Origin: CAZKRL01 sp964555295
GTDB lineage: Bacteria > Bacteroidota > Bacteroidia > Flavobacteriales_D > Sanyastnellaceae
Length of the DNA stretch: 64,000 nt
Assembly: GCA_964555295.1 (NCBI GenBank)
Contig: CAZKRL010000008.1
Coordinates: forward strand, 28,280-92,279
Direction: 5' to 3'
This document shows positions 1-8,959 of this stretch, piece after piece. How positions within the stretch are numbered: the stretch's first letter is position 1; each line of letters begins with the position of its first letter. A program made the position numbers and the translations under genes. The notes under the pieces were generated by a model. That model made no database searches. It saw nothing but the letters and a program-made list of their open reading frames with translations, and had not been told where the DNA came from.

Positions 1-5
1 TCGGC

Positions 6-2786
6 ATGACCAAATCGAAACAACCATCAACAAAACCCGCATCAAACAAACATCAGCAGATAATAGTGAGAGGCGCTCGCATGCACAATCTGAAAAACAT
101 TTCAGTTGCTATACCCAGAGGCCAATTAACAGTTATCACCGGCCTTAGCGGTTCTGGTAAGTCATCACTGGCATTCGATACGCTCTACGCCGAAGGGCAA
201 AGAAGATACGTAGAGAGCCTCAGCAGCTACGCCCGACAATTTCTAGGAAGGCATGACAAGCCCGATGTTGAAAGTATCGAAGGCATTAGTCCAGCTATTG
301 CTATTGAACAGAAGGTGACAGGCAGCTCAGCGCGATCAACGGTGGGCACAGTGACGGAGATTTACGACTATGTGAAGTTATTATTTGCGCGTGTTGGCAA
401 AACGTTTTCTCCAATTTCCGGAAAGGAAGTTACCCGGCATACAGTCGCCGATGTTGTGAATTGGATGATAGCTCAAGGAGTTGATAGCAGACTTACCGTA
501 TTGACGGCTGAACGCAACGTGGAGCAACTACAAAAACAAATACAGCTCTGGTCGGCCCAAGGTTACACTCGGCTTTACAAAGATGGCGATATCATTGAGT
601 TGCAGGAATGCCATGATAAAAATGGGGAGGTTGCGCTTGTGATTGACCGCGTTGTAATTACTTCGGATGAAGATGATGCCGTGCGCATGGCGGATAGTGT
701 AGCCGCCGCATTCGAAGAAGGCCGAGGTCAATGTGGAATACTTAACCATGGCACACAAACACTAACACACTTCACGTCTTCATTCACCGCTGATGGGCTC
801 AAATTCGAGGAACCATCGGTTAATCTATTTACTTTCAACAATCCCTTTGGTGCATGTAAAACATGCGAAGGTTTTGGCAGTATTATTGGTATCGACGAGC
901 AACTTGTAATGCCTAATCAAACATTAAGCGTTTATCAAGACGCTGTTCTTTGTTGGCGAGGTGAAACGATGTCAGAATGGAAGCATAATTTCATTAAAAC
1001 CTCAGCGAAATTCAAATTCCCTGTTCACCGTCCAATTCATGAATTAAGCAGAGAGCAGCGCAACTTGCTTTGGGCGGGAAATAATGAGGTGGCCGGGATT
1101 CAGGATTTCTTCCGATTTCTTGAAAGTGAATCTTACAAAATACAATATCGCGTGATGCTGAGTCGATACCGAGGTAAGACAGAATGTCCGGACTGCAGTG
1201 GTACACGCCTAAGAAAAGACGCTAACTACGTAAAGGTTGATGGCATGGACATTTCAACCTTGGTAAAAATGCAGATTGGTGAATGTCTCAACTTTTTCAG
1301 TAATGTAAAATTGAATGTCCACGATCAAAAAATTGCCGGCAGAGTTCTGATTGAAATCAAGAATCGTTTGGAGTTTTTATGTAATGTGGGGCTGCAATAC
1401 CTCACGCTGAATCGACTTTCCTCGACATTAAGCGGAGGTGAATCACAACGCATCCAGTTAGCGACTAGCCTTGGCAGCGCTTTGGTGGGGTCGACCTATA
1501 TTCTCGATGAGCCGAGTATTGGTTTGCACGCACGTGATACCCAACAGCTCATTGAAGTATTGCACGATCTCAAAAAACAAGGTAATACGGTTGTTGTGGT
1601 TGAACACGATGAGGAGATCATGCGAAGTGCCGATCATATTATTGACCTAGGCCCAGAGGCAGGGATTATGGGAGGTGAAGTAGGATTTGAGGGCAAGGCC
1701 TCAAGCCTTATAAAATCCTCAACTCTCACGGGTCAGTATCTCAGCGGCAAATTGAAAATCCATAGAAGAACCCGGCAACTGAAAACAACAGACTGTATCG
1801 AGGTCGTTGGAGCGCGCGAAAACTCCCTGAAAAATATCCATGTAAAATTTCCGCTACATGGATTAATAGTTGTGTGTGGTGTTAGCGGATCAGGCAAATC
1901 AACCTTGGTCAGGAATATACTATACCCCGCACTGCAACGCGAGTTGGGTGCAATTCCCTCTGAGAAATTGGGAAAGTTCGATAAACTCAGTGGCGCTATA
2001 CGTTCCATAACCGCTGTGGAATTCATTGACCAAAATCCTATCGGTCGATCGACCCGATCCAACCCGGTCACCTATTTAAAGGCATACGACGAAATACGTC
2101 AACTTTTCGCATCTGTGCCCCTTGCCAAACAGCGAGGCTATACGGCCGGCAATTTCAGCTTCAACGTTCAGGGTGGACGTTGCGAGGCTTGCGAAGGGGA
2201 AGGTGTTCAAACCATCACCATGCAATTTATGGCGGATATTCGCCTTAAGTGTGAAGAGTGCCATGGCAGGCGTTTCCAGAGCGACATCCTGGAAGTTTTA
2301 TATAAAGAAAAATCCATCAGCGATGTTCTTGAAATGACCGTTGATGAAGCGGTTCCTTTTTTTGACGGGGATAAAGCCATACATAAATCCCTGGTCGAAA
2401 AATTAAAAGCTCTTGTGGATGTGGGTATGGGATATGTGGCACTCGGACAAAGCTCATCAACCCTCAGTGGTGGTGAAGCTCAGCGCATCAAACTCGCTTC
2501 TTTTCTCATCAAAGGAAGCACTAACCGACACACGCTATTCATTTTTGACGAGCCAACTACGGGGTTACACTTTCATGACGTGAACAAACTACTTTTAGCA
2601 TTTCAGGCTCTTATCGACAAAGGGCATTCGATCATAGCCGTAGAGCATCAGCAAGATGTAATCCGTTGCGCAGATTGGGTGATTGAACTTGGGCCAGAAG
2701 GAGGTCAGGCGGGCGGAAACGTTATTTATGAAGGCAAACCAGAGAACATAAAAAGCTCAACACCAACAGGAAAAAGTCTACAATAA
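6..2786 (+). CDS. uvrA: UvrABC excinuclease subunit A
   Basis: UvrA is the damage-sensing ATPase of nucleotide excision repair; it forms a dimer that scans DNA and loads UvrB. The 926-residue protein has the full UvrA plan. The first Walker A (GLSGSGKSS) is at about residues 46-54 and the second (GVSGSGKST) at about 625. There are two LSGGE ABC signatures near 476 and 820. Two zinc-binding CxxC pairs are visible in each half (CKTC and CPDC near 284 and 394; CEAC and CEEC near 726 and 750). The length fits the usual 930-950. The ATG at position 6 gives a basic, unstructured N-terminus before the conserved core, so the gene is probably complete even though only five upstream bases are visible. 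Bacteroidota often carry more than one UvrA, so this could be a paralogue. Confidence 0.95.
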   Translation: MTKSKQPSTKPASNKHQQIIVRGARMHNLKNISVAIPRGQLTVITGLSGSGKSSLAFDTLYAEGQRRYVESLSSYARQFLGRHDKPDVESIEGISPAIAIEQKVTGSSARSTVGTVTEIYDYVKLLFARVGKTFSPISGKEVTRHTVADVVNWMIAQGVDSRLTVLTAERNVEQLQKQIQLWSAQGYTRLYKDGDIIELQECHDKNGEVALVIDRVVITSDEDDAVRMADSVAAAFEEGRGQCGILNHGTQTLTHFTSSFTADGLKFEEPSVNLFTFNNPFGACKTCEGFGSIIGIDEQLVMPNQTLSVYQDAVLCWRGETMSEWKHNFIKTSAKFKFPVHRPIHELSREQRNLLWAGNNEVAGIQDFFRFLESESYKIQYRVMLSRYRGKTECPDCSGTRLRKDANYVKVDGMDISTLVKMQIGECLNFFSNVKLNVHDQKIAGRVLIEIKNRLEFLCNVGLQYLTLNRLSSTLSGGESQRIQLATSLGSALVGSTYILDEPSIGLHARDTQQLIEVLHDLKKQGNTVVVVEHDEEIMRSADHIIDLGPEAGIMGGEVGFEGKASSLIKSSTLTGQYLSGKLKIHRRTRQLKTTDCIEVVGARENSLKNIHVKFPLHGLIVVCGVSGSGKSTLVRNILYPALQRELGAIPSEKLGKFDKLSGAIRSITAVEFIDQNPIGRSTRSNPVTYLKAYDEIRQLFASVPLAKQRGYTAGNFSFNVQGGRCEACEGEGVQTITMQFMADIRLKCEECHGRRFQSDILEVLYKEKSISDVLEMTVDEAVPFFDGDKAIHKSLVEKLKALVDVGMGYVALGQSSSTLSGGEAQRIKLASFLIKGSTNRHTLFIFDEPTTGLHFHDVNKLLLAFQALIDKGHSIIAVEHQQDVIRCADWVIELGPEGGQAGGNVIYEGKPENIKSSTPTGKSLQ

Positions 2787-2810
2787 TTCAGTGCCCCAAG
2801 AATCGAGACC

Positions 2811-4049
2811 CTATTTCATTAATACATTATAAAAGGTTTTCTCGGTAGTTTCCCCATTTCGATTCAACAGAAACAATTGCACATCATACAATTGACCTGG
2901 AACGAACTTTCTTGCTTCGTTCGCATTCCCAAGAACCAAGGCCAACTTATTGGAACCCTTTTTAAGCTTGTTATTTCCTTCCGCAGGAAGAAGTTTAGAG
3001 TACTCTGATGCAGCGTTAATATTGACTGAAATCAGTTCTGAAAACTCATCACCACTGAGATCGAAGAGGATGTCGATTACGCCATCCGACACAAATCGTG
3101 ATTCTGAAATTTCTTCAATTTGGATCTTCGTTGACAAGTCTTTAGGAGTCCAATAGATAGTTTCTGTTTTCGATGAGTTTTTAAATTGATAATTCACCGT
3201 AACAGCCACATTTCGTCGCCCCCTTAATTCATCAATATTAAACAGTAAGGAATCACAATTCGATGTCGTGGTATTATAAGGAATAACCTTAGATAAGGCG
3301 TTGTAAGTGGGATTCACCGATACCCTCTTACCTGAGCCAGTGTAGAATGCAACTAGAATTGATGTATCATATTCCCTTTCGACGCGAGGTGTCAATTTTT
3401 CAATCTCACTGCTCAACATGCTGTTCATTGACTTGAAAACACTTGAGTAAAGAGCGTCTGCGGCGGCTCCCTCCTGCTTGACGCGTGCAGCTAAATTCGT
3501 TAATTCCACGAAAGTCTTACAATTATCATATTCTGTCATCAATTCTTCCCTCTTTCGTTTGATTTTCATTCGATTGATCTCGAATTGTGCCATGAATCCA
3601 TCCAAATCAGTTCTGCTAAAAGGATAGAGGATACAATAGTTAAAGCTTACCTCCTTCTTGTTAACGATTTTCTCCCAATAAATATCATTGGCAAAGGACT
3701 CGCTAACTCCTGATAGCGCTCCTGCGAGCTGTGTTTCGATAAGAATCTTTGACTCGCTACCTTCATTCCAAAACCGATCAGTGCCATTGATTTCCTCTTT
3801 GGTTGTTTGTGTGAAAGTAGACTTGACGCTGCTAGAAATAGAAGATGCAATGCGTTCCCTAACATTATTAATGGAAGCAGTCTTAGCTTCCTCCAAATCA
3901 CTGCCCATGGAACAAACAACAATGAAATTAGCCGGTTGCTCATCTACCCAATCTGGCTTGCGCTTATTACTGTCCTTGACCTTTTGTGCGAACAACTCAT
4001 TCGAAAGGAATAAGGTTAACAGAAGTATGAATACAGATTTGTGCCTCAT
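2811..4049 (-). CDS. Exported protein with LPP20-like domain
   Basis: This is a 412-residue secreted protein of unknown function, the last gene of the six-gene minus-strand run 2811-8585. It opens with a signal peptide ending in LFAQ. A region around residues 35-110 (PDWVDEQP... then helical stretches rich in Ser/Ala) resembles the LPP20/LpoB-like fold found in envelope lipoproteins. The C-terminal half is beta-rich and unrecognised. No lipobox cysteine is present, so a soluble periplasmic location is likely. I chose the ATG at 4049; a TTG two codons upstream also keeps the frame. It lies 145 bp after the preceding gene and ends 24 bp from the convergent uvrA with no clear terminator between them. 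Confidence 0.75.
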   Translation of the reverse strand: MRHKSVFILLLTLFLSNELFAQKVKDSNKRKPDWVDEQPANFIVVCSMGSDLEEAKTASINNVRERIASSISSSVKSTFTQTTKEEINGTDRFWNEGSESKILIETQLAGALSGVSESFANDIYWEKIVNKKEVSFNYCILYPFSRTDLDGFMAQFEINRMKIKRKREELMTEYDNCKTFVELTNLAARVKQEGAAADALYSSVFKSMNSMLSSEIEKLTPRVEREYDTSILVAFYTGSGKRVSVNPTYNALSKVIPYNTTTSNCDSLLFNIDELRGRRNVAVTVNYQFKNSSKTETIYWTPKDLSTKIQIEEISESRFVSDGVIDILFDLSGDEFSELISVNINAASEYSKLLPAEGNNKLKKGSNKLALVLGNANEARKFVPGQLYDVQLFLLNRNGETTEKTFYNVLMK

Positions 4050-4194
4050 TAGCAAAATTTCATAATGGTTCTATTCAATGTCAAATGAAGAATACAGACT
4101 TACGCAACATGGACCCCTCACATATCCGAATCCAGTTGAACAAGAATTCAATTAAGCCGCCGGCTCAGAAAAACATTGAAAGATCAACTCAGTT

Positions 4195-5169
4195 TTACCA
4201 CCATAACAAAACAGTGGTCTCGTAATTGTAGATTACGTCCGGCTGATTGTTGGCATAAGCAACAGCAACATCTCTCGCTGCATCGATTACTGCCCTCTCC
4301 ATATCCACACCGTCTTGATATACCTGGAGTTTAAAATCCCATTCTCTCTTGTCAAGTTCATATACACGCTTGGCGATTTCACCCACCAGCTTATCAGCAT
4401 CACCGGCGCATGAGGAGCCGGGCGGTACATTCTTCAACAACTTAGAGGCGGCTTCTGCACCCTCCAGATTTTGTTTGGACTTCCAAACTCCGTTGGCTTC
4501 GTTGAGGATTTTCTTACACTCCGAATCAATTTTCTGCTGATAAATTCCAGGAATCAAACCATGCAATTTCTGATAGCAATCTTTACAGACAGTAGGAACC
4601 GAGGCCAATTTACTCAACGCCTCATCGTATTTTCCTTGCCCTGCTAATGATTTCGATTCAGTAATAATGAAATCACATTGGCTATTGTAGAACTCCATTA
4701 TGCGTACCTTACCCTCTTCAACGAAATTTTGAATGGACGGATCAGAGGGCTTAATTTTCTTCAAAGCATCGATATATGCCTTTGTATCGCTTTCGCCCAA
4801 ACCTTTGGTTTGAATGGATACACTTGAAAACTTCGTGCCTTCCTTAGCGTCTCCGATATACAAGGTAATTTCCAAAACATAAGCTTGCATCGGTGGAGCA
4901 GTCGGAGTCATTTCTTTCGAAATAACATTGATGTTGGCCGTGATGATAAAACGTTCATTGGAAGACTTCCCTCCAAGCCCATTTTGAGTTACAACTTGTG
5001 TTAGTTTATTAGACAAATTGCTTCTTGCGGCTTCGGGCATTTGGTCAATTTGCTTGGGCACATATGCAGCAAGCGTAATCCTCGCAGCATCATCACTTTT
5101 ACCTACCGAATTTTGAGCGTTTGCTATTACACAAAACAGAATCAAAAGAAATGACAATATTGATTTCAT
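4195..5169 (-). CDS. Exported helical protein of the DUF6175 cluster
   Basis: A 324-residue secreted protein with no function I can name. A signal peptide (MKSILSFLLILFCVIANAQ) is followed by a domain of about 140 residues with alternating strands and helices. A helical segment (about 150-290) then carries CKDCYQKLHG and other scattered cysteines and may be TPR-like. The ATG at 5169 is used because it starts the signal peptide cleanly; a TTG at 5187 would add six residues without benefit. The start is 21 bp after the stop of the DUF6175 gene, which points to one transcript. Within the cluster it most likely acts in the periplasm or at the outer membrane with its neighbours, but that is inference from position only. 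Confidence 0.7.
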   Translation of the reverse strand: MKSILSFLLILFCVIANAQNSVGKSDDAARITLAAYVPKQIDQMPEAARSNLSNKLTQVVTQNGLGGKSSNERFIITANINVISKEMTPTAPPMQAYVLEITLYIGDAKEGTKFSSVSIQTKGLGESDTKAYIDALKKIKPSDPSIQNFVEEGKVRIMEFYNSQCDFIITESKSLAGQGKYDEALSKLASVPTVCKDCYQKLHGLIPGIYQQKIDSECKKILNEANGVWKSKQNLEGAEAASKLLKNVPPGSSCAGDADKLVGEIAKRVYELDKREWDFKLQVYQDGVDMERAVIDAARDVAVAYANNQPDVIYNYETTVLLWW

Positions 5170-5190
5170 AAAGTTGAGATATAACAATTA

Positions 5191-6159
5191 CTACTGACTT
5201 TTACCACCTATTACCAAAACTGTTTTTCCCGTTCCAACTGGGTAAGAGGAACATGGCACCTGGTGCGTCTTCTTCATATACTTTCTCAATTTGGAGCCAA
5301 AGTCATCATTGGAAAAGGCTGCGCCGTCTTCACCCCGCAGAGGAATCCTAACACCAGTAAATTTCATAAGTGTTGGCGACTTTGTTTGCACAGAAAACGC
5401 TCCATTAACGGTATTTGCCTTCATCCACTTGATTAGATCATCAGAAAGTTCATCACCATCATCATTGATCTCACTATTAATCTTCTTAGGAGAGTTTTCA
5501 AAAACCTGAATTTCTAAGGTTATTTCCCGACCCTTTGCAACCATCTCATCGAAGTATGTCATCAGCTGGTTGTTAAAATTGTCAATATGAGATAATACAG
5601 CCGTTTCTAACATCACTGTCAATGGTGCCCCAATCAATTCATTGCCTGTACCACTTGCTGCGCCCGCTGGTTTATTTGTGCCTGCATCTACCGCCTTCAA
5701 TGAAAACGTTACCGACTTTTTAGGACCAACGGTATTGACATTCCATGAAACATAAAGCACGATGTGTGGCCTCGCAGTATTAAGTAATTTATCCTTTTGA
5801 CTCACTTCTACACTATTACCATCCTCGCTAGTCTCCATGCTCTTAATCGCTTCCGCATCCTTGAGACTTTTCAATGTGCTTGATAAATTCTCCAGAGGAT
5901 ATCCGCGCTCCAACATCATTTTCTCAATGTTGGTGATTACCTGACCAAGCTCAACATTTAATAGCGCCTTCGTATAATCTGGCACCATTTCCTTTACTCC
6001 CTGATTATCGAATTCCATTAAATAACCGTTGGTATTCATCCAGATGTCATCAGGAAACACCATAATTGAGGGCTTTGTAACGGACTGGCCGAATACCGTC
6101 GAAAACGTTGCGAATTGCACAACGGCAATAAAAATTAATTTTGAAAAAATATTCTTCAT
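5191..6159 (-). CDS. DUF6175 family exported protein
   Basis: A 322-residue protein with a signal peptide ending at VFGQ, followed by KPSIMVFPDDIWMNTNGYLM and later GPKKSVTFSLKAVDAG. I recognise these patterns from the Bacteroidota-specific DUF6175 family, whose function is unknown. The mature protein mixes strands and helices and has no membrane segment beyond the signal, so it is probably periplasmic. It starts 10 bp after the upstream lipoprotein gene and is followed 21 bp later by the next exported gene, so it is embedded in an operon. DUF6175 genes are known to me from Bacteroides next to similar exported proteins, which suggests the neighbourhood is conserved, but I could not check this here. 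Confidence 0.8.
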   Translation of the reverse strand: MKNIFSKLIFIAVVQFATFSTVFGQSVTKPSIMVFPDDIWMNTNGYLMEFDNQGVKEMVPDYTKALLNVELGQVITNIEKMMLERGYPLENLSSTLKSLKDAEAIKSMETSEDGNSVEVSQKDKLLNTARPHIVLYVSWNVNTVGPKKSVTFSLKAVDAGTNKPAGAASGTGNELIGAPLTVMLETAVLSHIDNFNNQLMTYFDEMVAKGREITLEIQVFENSPKKINSEINDDGDELSDDLIKWMKANTVNGAFSVQTKSPTLMKFTGVRIPLRGEDGAAFSNDDFGSKLRKYMKKTHQVPCSSYPVGTGKTVLVIGGKSQ

Positions 6160-6169
6160 GTTTTTACTA

Positions 6170-6646
6170 TTAGTTGTTTAAAATTCCATCTCTGATCATT
6201 TGCTTCTGCAGTTCACTTCGCATGACACGAATGATAAAACCATACATCACTTCTCCATCTCTTCCTTCCACCTTTTCTCGTTCTGATGTTTCATCTTTGT
6301 CTGAGACATATTTTTTATAGTCCCCTCCATCAGAGAAAAAGCGATTAAAGTAGTCTGACTTGGTTTGTCGAATATTCGGAGCATTCAATACCGGACGAGA
6401 GTCGCAATCCGACTTGCCATTTCGAATACCAGTAAAGAGTACTGCGTTTACAGCCTCTTTCTTTGCTTGTTCCAAAGCATCAGGCTTATTCTTGCCCCTA
6501 CCCCAGGTCTTCAGTGTTACACTTCCGTCCAACTCTGAACCCATGCATTCAATTTCTCGAGCATAGAATCCAGATACGTCATTACTTGTTTTACATCTGC
6601 TTAGAAGCAGCAGGCAAAAAGGAAGTAGATAAATTAACGACTTCAT
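6170..6646 (-). CDS. Small lipoprotein, paralogue of the upstream gene
   Basis: A 158-residue exported protein with a hydrophobic N-terminus ending LLLLSRC, a probable (imperfect) lipobox, so it is likely lipid-anchored. It is clearly homologous to the 174-residue product of 6676-7200. Both share a pattern of A-x-EQAKK-x-AV, a hydrophobic V(L/I)F-x-G, then a DFF/YFxxFF-x-DGG-x-YxK segment and a similar C-terminus ending in a helix. I start it at the ATG at 6646. The longer frame from 6679 overlaps the upstream stop by 4 bp and would put 11 polar residues before the signal. Function is unknown; the pair looks like an old tandem duplication. Confidence 0.7.
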   Translation of the reverse strand: MKSLIYLLPFCLLLLSRCKTSNDVSGFYAREIECMGSELDGSVTLKTWGRGKNKPDALEQAKKEAVNAVLFTGIRNGKSDCDSRPVLNAPNIRQTKSDYFNRFFSDGGDYKKYVSDKDETSEREKVEGRDGEVMYGFIIRVMRSELQKQMIRDGILNN

Positions 6647-6675
6647 ATGAAAAGCAGTTATCGTGTAAGAATTCC

Positions 6676-7200
6676 TCAATCAAATCCAGCTCCGAGGGCC
6701 TTTATAATACCAGCGGCCTCAAGGTCTTTTCTTAGTGCTGCTACATTTACTGATAGTACAACTCCCACTTTGTATTCCTTACCAACTTTCATTCTATCCC
6801 CAGCGGCAACAGCTCCATCATTCGAGGTAGATACAAACTTCATGTATTTACCACCATCCTCAAAAAACGGCTTGAAAAAGTCAGCTCTCTCCACTTCCAA
6901 ATTAACATCGTTGGCCAAAGCTTTCTGACCAGCAACGGAAGACTTTGCGGCAAAGCCCTTAAAGATCACGCCGTGTACCGCATTTTTCTTGGCTTGCTCT
7001 ATCGCTACATCAGGCTTCTTGGAATATGACCAGACTTTGATTAAGTAAGTCCCTTGGGTACCCGTTTGAACAACCTCAATTTCATACCTCCACTCTTGAG
7101 TATCTTTATCAGCCTTCTTTCTGGCTTGTGCGCTAGCAACAACGGCGATATTCATAAAAACCGCCATAAGAATAAACATCTTCAGAAAATTTTTTCTCAT
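6676..7200 (-). CDS. Small exported protein, tandem paralogue
   Basis: A 174-residue secreted protein with a signal peptide ending VASAQ and no lipobox. It shares the EQAKKNAVHGVIF and FFEDGGKYMKFVS blocks with the next gene (6170-6646), so the two are tandem paralogues, one soluble and one apparently lipid-anchored. Length and pattern suggest a single alpha/beta domain. No enzyme motif is visible. It lies 44 bp downstream of the 446-residue gene. I do not recognise the family by name. Confidence 0.72.
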   Translation of the reverse strand: MRKNFLKMFILMAVFMNIAVVASAQARKKADKDTQEWRYEIEVVQTGTQGTYLIKVWSYSKKPDVAIEQAKKNAVHGVIFKGFAAKSSVAGQKALANDVNLEVERADFFKPFFEDGGKYMKFVSTSNDGAVAAGDRMKVGKEYKVGVVLSVNVAALRKDLEAAGIIKALGAGFD

Positions 7201-7244
7201 ATTATTTGTAATTATAGTTCAACTTCTTGATCAGCATCGCGAAA

Positions 7245-8585
7245 TTACTTGATTTGTCTTATCAGCATTCCCGAAAGATACTTCTTACCTCCCTTGAATG
7301 TAGTGCGGTCGATTACTGGTTTAGCTGCGGATCCATCTGCAGGAGTTTCTGTTGTAGGAACAGCGTCATCGCTAAATGTATTGTCCCAAACCATGCCCTT
7401 CTTCACCTTGATTTTCCCCTTCTTTTTGTATGTAATTGCTCCCGTCTTTTCATCCATAATCTGCTCGAGAACTTCAAACTTCTCTCCTCCCTCTAATCCT
7501 TCCTTAACACCTATTTTCGCTGTAATTGGGTAACCCGTGTAGAGTGGTTCTTTGGTTTTGAAAACATCATATTTCTTTTGAAGTTTGGCGTATACCTTGT
7601 CAATAATTTTTACTGTGGAAAGTGCGATTATCTGCTCTTCCGTGCGTTTTTCAGTGAGAGAAAAAGTAACCAGTCCCATTGCAGTCTCATCCCCGATAAA
7701 TTCAAGTTTAAAAAGATCAGACTGATCAAATGCCGCCTTCTTCTTGGGATCTAGGCTCGATTTATCCATGTACATATCTTGATAGAAAATGTTCGCTGTA
7801 CTATCATTCCAATTGAGTTTGTATAGATAGGAGTTAGCGAATATAGAATATCCTTCTTTCGCTTTCTCGTATGCTAAATCAATCGCAGCGTTCGCCATAT
7901 CGATCAATTTTTGTGGCTTACCTGCCATCTTTCTCGCAACCTCTGCTTTGGCAACATCCCTGATGGCCGCTGCCACGGGCTCGTTAGCATAGAAATTAAA
8001 CCTATTAATAACAACGAAGGTATTATTGATAAGTTCAAGACCAGCAGTCTTGAGAAGAGCAACTCCATCGCTTGAAGACTCGGCCGTTTTTGTGTCCAAA
8101 AAAGAAGCGTTAAAGATTCCACGTTCAGAAACCAAGTCAAAGTCGAAACTTCCGTCTGGCTGCCTGTTAAACCACTTGGAAACAAGTTTATTGGCAATCT
8201 TCTCGTCCTTTAGATATTTTTCAATTCGATAAGGCAACTCCTTTTTAACTGAATCGATAGAGACCTCAGCTGCTGCCATCGCTGCTGCCGCAAGTTTACT
8301 GCCCTTTGAAGGCGCGTAAATCACGGCCTTCTCCTCTTCAGAAAGTGTATACTTTGCCGGATTGAAAGACTTTTCACCGATAGTATGATCGTTATACTTG
8401 TTTGGGAAAGGAGCCTCGTTAAACGCCTTCAGTACAACTTCTGAATTTGGAAACTTATCGGACTCGACGACCATCGTATGCAATGAGCTTCTGCGATACT
8501 TCACTTCCATTGGTTTTTCTTGATCTTGAGCAAACGAACCGATGCTCAGCATCATGATACCAGAAAAAAGAACAAAATTTTTCAT
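7245..8585 (-). CDS. Large exported protein, first gene of DUF6175 cluster
   Basis: A 446-residue protein with a signal peptide (MKNFVLFSGIMMLSIGSFAQ), the first gene of a six-gene run on the minus strand. The body has an N-terminal segment with YRRSSLHTMVVESDKFPNSE, a long helical middle rich in Ala/Lys (about 90-260), and a beta-rich C-terminus with TAMGLVTFSLTEKRTEEQI and lysine-rich GKIKVKKGMVW. No catalytic motif is recognised. Related proteins are, to my knowledge, annotated as hypothetical in Bacteroidota. As first gene it should follow the promoter, which must lie in the 374-bp divergent region before the DUF932-like gene; I could not assign it. Confidence 0.75.
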   Translation of the reverse strand: MKNFVLFSGIMMLSIGSFAQDQEKPMEVKYRRSSLHTMVVESDKFPNSEVVLKAFNEAPFPNKYNDHTIGEKSFNPAKYTLSEEEKAVIYAPSKGSKLAAAAMAAAEVSIDSVKKELPYRIEKYLKDEKIANKLVSKWFNRQPDGSFDFDLVSERGIFNASFLDTKTAESSSDGVALLKTAGLELINNTFVVINRFNFYANEPVAAAIRDVAKAEVARKMAGKPQKLIDMANAAIDLAYEKAKEGYSIFANSYLYKLNWNDSTANIFYQDMYMDKSSLDPKKKAAFDQSDLFKLEFIGDETAMGLVTFSLTEKRTEEQIIALSTVKIIDKVYAKLQKKYDVFKTKEPLYTGYPITAKIGVKEGLEGGEKFEVLEQIMDEKTGAITYKKKGKIKVKKGMVWDNTFSDDAVPTTETPADGSAAKPVIDRTTFKGGKKYLSGMLIRQIK

Positions 8586-8901
8586 CTTTAACTGAATTGT
8601 AAGTTGGGTTATGGTTTAAAGGTTTTCTATCAAAAGCCAATAACGAAATCACATTATTATAGTTAACATCAATCGTTTTTAGCAATATTTTGCAATAATA
8701 GGCGTAAATCGCATTCGATTAAGATAAAACCCCAAAAAAAAACTCACAAGTCCTACAAGATGCCTTTCAAATTTCAAAATACCTACCATAACATTCATTA
8801 GACCGTTATGCGCCCATTTGAAAGCTCTACAATGCCTTGAAAATACCCACCTGCGTTTTGGCTTGAAACAATCCACGATTTTCCATCACAAAACCTCCTC
8901 A
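8586..8901. other. Divergent intergenic region
   Basis: This AT-rich spacer of more than 300 bp separates the minus-strand exported operon from the plus-strand DUF932-like gene and should hold both promoters. I see no convincing coding frame: the two short minus-strand frames here have no protein-like composition. An imperfect direct repeat of the type ATGCCTT...AAAATACC(T/C)ACC occurs near 8760 and 8831. The palindromic site next to it is listed separately. Confidence 0.5.
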
Positions 8902-8920
8902 TTGTAAATACACTACAATC
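8902..8920 (+). promoter_or_regulatory. 19-bp palindromic motif upstream of DUF932-like gene
   Basis: The sequence reads TTGTAAATACACTACAATC, with inverted arms (ATTGTA/TACAAT if the base at 8901 is included). The same 19-mer, differing only in its three central bases, lies at 61816-61834 before a small gene. In both places a TTTG follows exactly 12 bp after the motif, and the start codon follows 39 bp (here) or 36 bp (there) after it. This spacing suggests an operator or activator site overlapping the upstream part of a promoter. The regulator is unknown. Confidence 0.45.
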
Positions 8921-8959
8921 CGACTTACGCTTTTTGCACTGTCAAGGGAAAATCCCGGG

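Noticed and set aside
8679..8876. 65-codon minus-strand frame in the divergent region
   Set aside because: It overlaps the likely promoter region, and the sequence (many Arg, Cys, Phe) looks like non-coding translation.
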